From Geminicoccaceae bacterium (lineage in GTDB: Bacteria > Pseudomonadota > Alphaproteobacteria > Geminicoccales > Geminicoccaceae), in contig JACKIM010000001.1 in assembly GCA_020638465.1 (NCBI GenBank), positions 806,001 through 870,000 on the forward strand: 64,000 nt of DNA, given 5' to 3'. Both the position numbers and the translations under genes were made by a program. Under the pieces are notes generated by a model. It was not told the origin of the DNA and searched no databases. It saw only the letters and a program-made list of their open reading frames with translations. Positions within the stretch are counted from its first letter, which is position 1. Each line of letters opens with the position of its first letter. Of this stretch, positions 62,018-64,000 are shown one piece after another.

Positions 62018-64000
62018 TCAGAGTTCCATTCCGTCATCGGGGTTCATCGCCACTTGTCGCGCCACGGCCCTCATGCGCTGGCGCATCGCGTTCGCCTTGG
62101 CGGCGTCAACGTCGGGCTCGTCGTCTGGGAAGGTGAACTCCTGTTCAGGCGATGGCGGGGTGATGATTTCCTCATGTTCGGGCAGTTCCGGCTCACGGCG
62201 GATACCGGCATTGGCCGGATCGCCTTCGGTCTCATCGGTGGCATTCGCCACAGGCTTGTTGGCCGTAACGACACGGCTCGACCAATCATCCGATGACGGG
62301 GTTTCGGTAGTGGCTACCGTGGCCGGATCGGGCGGTGTCAAGATGCGTTCCTGCAACCGCACGTCCTCGAAATACCGCGCCTTGGTGCCGCGGACCGGCG
62401 GCGTGCCCGCGACCATGACAATTTCATCGGTGGGTGGAAGCTGCATGATCTCGCCAGGCGTCAGTAAGGGCCGCGCAGTTTCCTGACGCGAGACCATCAG
62501 ATGCCCCAGCCATGGGGCCAGTCGGTGCCCGGCATAGTTGGTGGAATCACGTAACTCTGTCGCGGTGCCGAGCGCATCCGAGACCCGCTTGGCCGTGCGT
62601 TCGTCGTTCGTGGCGAAGCTGACACGCACATGGCAATTGTCGAGAATGGCATTGTTCGGCCCGTAGGCACGTTCGATCTGATTGAGGCTCTGGGCGATCA
62701 GGAAGCTCTTGAGGCCATAGCCCGCCATGAAAGCCAGTGCGCTTTCAAAGAAATCCAGCCGCCCGAGCGCCGGAAACTCGTCCAGCATCAACAGCAGGCG
62801 ATGCCGTTTGGCGGATGTATTCAGTTCCTCGGTCAGCCGTCTGCCGATCTGATTGAGAATAAGGCGGATCAAAGGCTTGGTACGGTTGATGTCGGATGGC
62901 GGCACGACAAGGTAGAGCGTGACTGGCCGTTCGCTGGCGACCAGATCGGCGATGCGCCAGTCACAGCGGGCCGTCACCTGAGCCACAACGGGATCGCGAT
63001 AGAGGCCCAGAAAAGACATGGCGGTGCTGAGCACGCCTGATCGCTCATTCTCGGACTTGTTCAACAGCTCCCGCGCCGACGACGCGATAACCGGATGCAC
63101 GCCTGCTTCGCCCAGATGCCGCGTGTCCATCATTGCCCGTAAAGTCGCTTCCACCGGTCGGCGCGGATCGGACAGGAAACTGGCGACACCCGCCAGCGTC
63201 TTGTCCGGCTCGGCATAGAGAACATGCAGGATCGCACCGACCAGAAGGCTATGGCTGGTCTTTTCCCAATGGTTGCGCTTGTCGAGACTGCCTTCGGGAT
63301 CGACCAGAATATCCGCGATATTCTGCACATCACGGACTTCCCATTCACCCTGCCGGACCTCCAGCAGCGGGTTGTAGGCGGATGACTTCGCGTTGGTCGG
63401 ATCGAACAGCAGCACGCGGCCATGCTTTGCGCGAAAGCCTGCGGTCAGACCCCAGTTCTCGCCCTTGATGTCATGGACGATGCAGCTTCCCGGCCAGGTC
63501 AGCAGCGTCGGCACCACAAGCCCGACGCCCTTGCCGCTACGGGTGGGCGCAAAACAGAGGACATGCTCCGGCCCATCATGGCGCAGATAGGTCCGCTCAT
63601 ACCGACCAAGCACCACGCCATCGGGGCCAAGCAAACCGGCAGAGCGGATTTCCCTGTCCTCAGCCCATCGCGCCGAACCGTAGGTAGCGACATTGCGCGC
63701 CTCGCGCGAACGGATGATGGACATGAAGATAGCAGCGGCGATAGCCATCAAACCGCCAGACGCGGCAATGATTGCACCTTCCACGAAAATTGCGGGCGCA
63801 TAGGCGTCGAAGGAAAACCACCACCAGAAGAAGGCCGGTGGGTAATAGACCGGCCAGCCCGTCAGTTCGAACCATGGATTGCCAAGCTGGGGTTGGAAGC
63901 CAAGACGAAAGGCCGTCCATTGTGTCGCCGCCCATGTCATCACCAGAACGATGGTGAAAACCACGGTGATCTGACCCCAAAGGATTCGTCCTCCGCGCAT
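62018..64000 (-). CDS. traG: conjugal transfer coupling protein TraG (VirD4-like)
   Basis: A 660-residue type IV coupling protein that brings relaxase-bound DNA to the channel. N-terminal helices (ITVVFTIVLVMTWAATQW and FVEGAIIAASGGLMAIAAAIF), Walker A APTRSGKGVG near 150, Walker B LLMLDEFPALG near 408 and the SFLIAQSLNQI segment are present; the last ~110 residues are a Pro/Glu-rich tail. The ATG occupies the last three bases of the window, so the gene seems just complete, though an upstream start outside cannot be excluded. Confidence 0.94.
   Translation of the reverse strand: MRGGRILWGQITVVFTIVLVMTWAATQWTAFRLGFQPQLGNPWFELTGWPVYYPPAFFWWWFSFDAYAPAIFVEGAIIAASGGLMAIAAAIFMSIIRSREARNVATYGSARWAEDREIRSAGLLGPDGVVLGRYERTYLRHDGPEHVLCFAPTRSGKGVGLVVPTLLTWPGSCIVHDIKGENWGLTAGFRAKHGRVLLFDPTNAKSSAYNPLLEVRQGEWEVRDVQNIADILVDPEGSLDKRNHWEKTSHSLLVGAILHVLYAEPDKTLAGVASFLSDPRRPVEATLRAMMDTRHLGEAGVHPVIASSARELLNKSENERSGVLSTAMSFLGLYRDPVVAQVTARCDWRIADLVASERPVTLYLVVPPSDINRTKPLIRLILNQIGRRLTEELNTSAKRHRLLLMLDEFPALGRLDFFESALAFMAGYGLKSFLIAQSLNQIERAYGPNNAILDNCHVRVSFATNDERTAKRVSDALGTATELRDSTNYAGHRLAPWLGHLMVSRQETARPLLTPGEIMQLPPTDEIVMVAGTPPVRGTKARYFEDVRLQERILTPPDPATVATTETPSSDDWSSRVVTANKPVANATDETEGDPANAGIRREPELPEHEEIITPPSPEQEFTFPDDEPDVDAAKANAMRQRMRAVARQVAMNPDDGMEL

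Noticed and set aside
1..64000. CRISPR array, tRNA or rRNA genes
   Set aside because: No evenly spaced repeats, no cloverleaf-like sequence and no rRNA motif was found when reading both strands.

Overview
The window is about 64 kb of GC-rich DNA from an alphaproteobacterium. The evidence is the block gpmI / envC-like M23 / ctpA / YibQ-like deacetylase / rppH, the style of the dnaE and mgtE proteins, a malic enzyme fused to a phosphotransacetylase domain, and a Tn4371-like Trb conjugation module. A Rhodospirillales-type host is my best guess; no rRNA or tRNA gene is present to confirm it.

Region 1 (1-46.8 kb) reads as chromosomal backbone. It opens inside maeB, followed by mgtE and a glutathione-transferase-like protein with a long disordered tail. 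On the minus strand come rppH, a divergent polysaccharide deacetylase, ctpA, an EnvC-like M23 factor and gpmI. A complete type I secretion machine follows: a TolC-like channel on the minus strand, and a LapB/LssB-type ABC exporter plus HlyD adaptor divergent from it. Beside it lies a small, very acidic orphan gene with palindromic operator-like sites upstream. Next are ubiD, an inositol-monophosphatase-family gene, kynA-kynU (tryptophan to anthranilate), an Ldh2-type dehydrogenase and an L2HGDH-like flavoprotein, a PAS-GGDEF diguanylate cyclase, an EF-hand protein, dnaE, fghA, prpE, a rhomboid protease, a TauE/SafE permease, a BI-1/YccA protein, the tesA-ybbA-ybbP-like lipase/ABC group, and acs. 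The tesA-acs intergenic region carries a cluster of DnaA-box-like 9-mers. Then comes a three-gene, translationally coupled operon of PqqD-like carrier, HprK-related kinase A and nucleotidyltransferase (the HPr-rel-A system, of unknown function). It is preceded by a separately terminated gene for a small protein with a Tat-like signal. A second IMPase-family gene ends the backbone.

Region 2 (46.8-49.6 kb) is a scar of mobile DNA: the 3' part of a serine recombinase with a frameshift and a stop, the tail of an IS110-type transposase, a 5'-truncated nuclease-like gene, an internally deleted IS630 transposase, and a stretch with three hairpins.

Region 3 (49.7 kb to the end) is an integrative/conjugative element arm. 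It has a MazE/VapB-VapC toxin-antitoxin pair, DUF2274, and on the minus strand traG, a CopG-like regulator, DUF4160/DUF2442 and trbBCDEJKLFGI. A divergent, A/T-richer HNH endonuclease gene is inserted between DUF2442 and trbB. Both trbE and the DUF4160 gene carry a single in-frame TGA where the reading frame otherwise continues, so mating-pair formation may be damaged.
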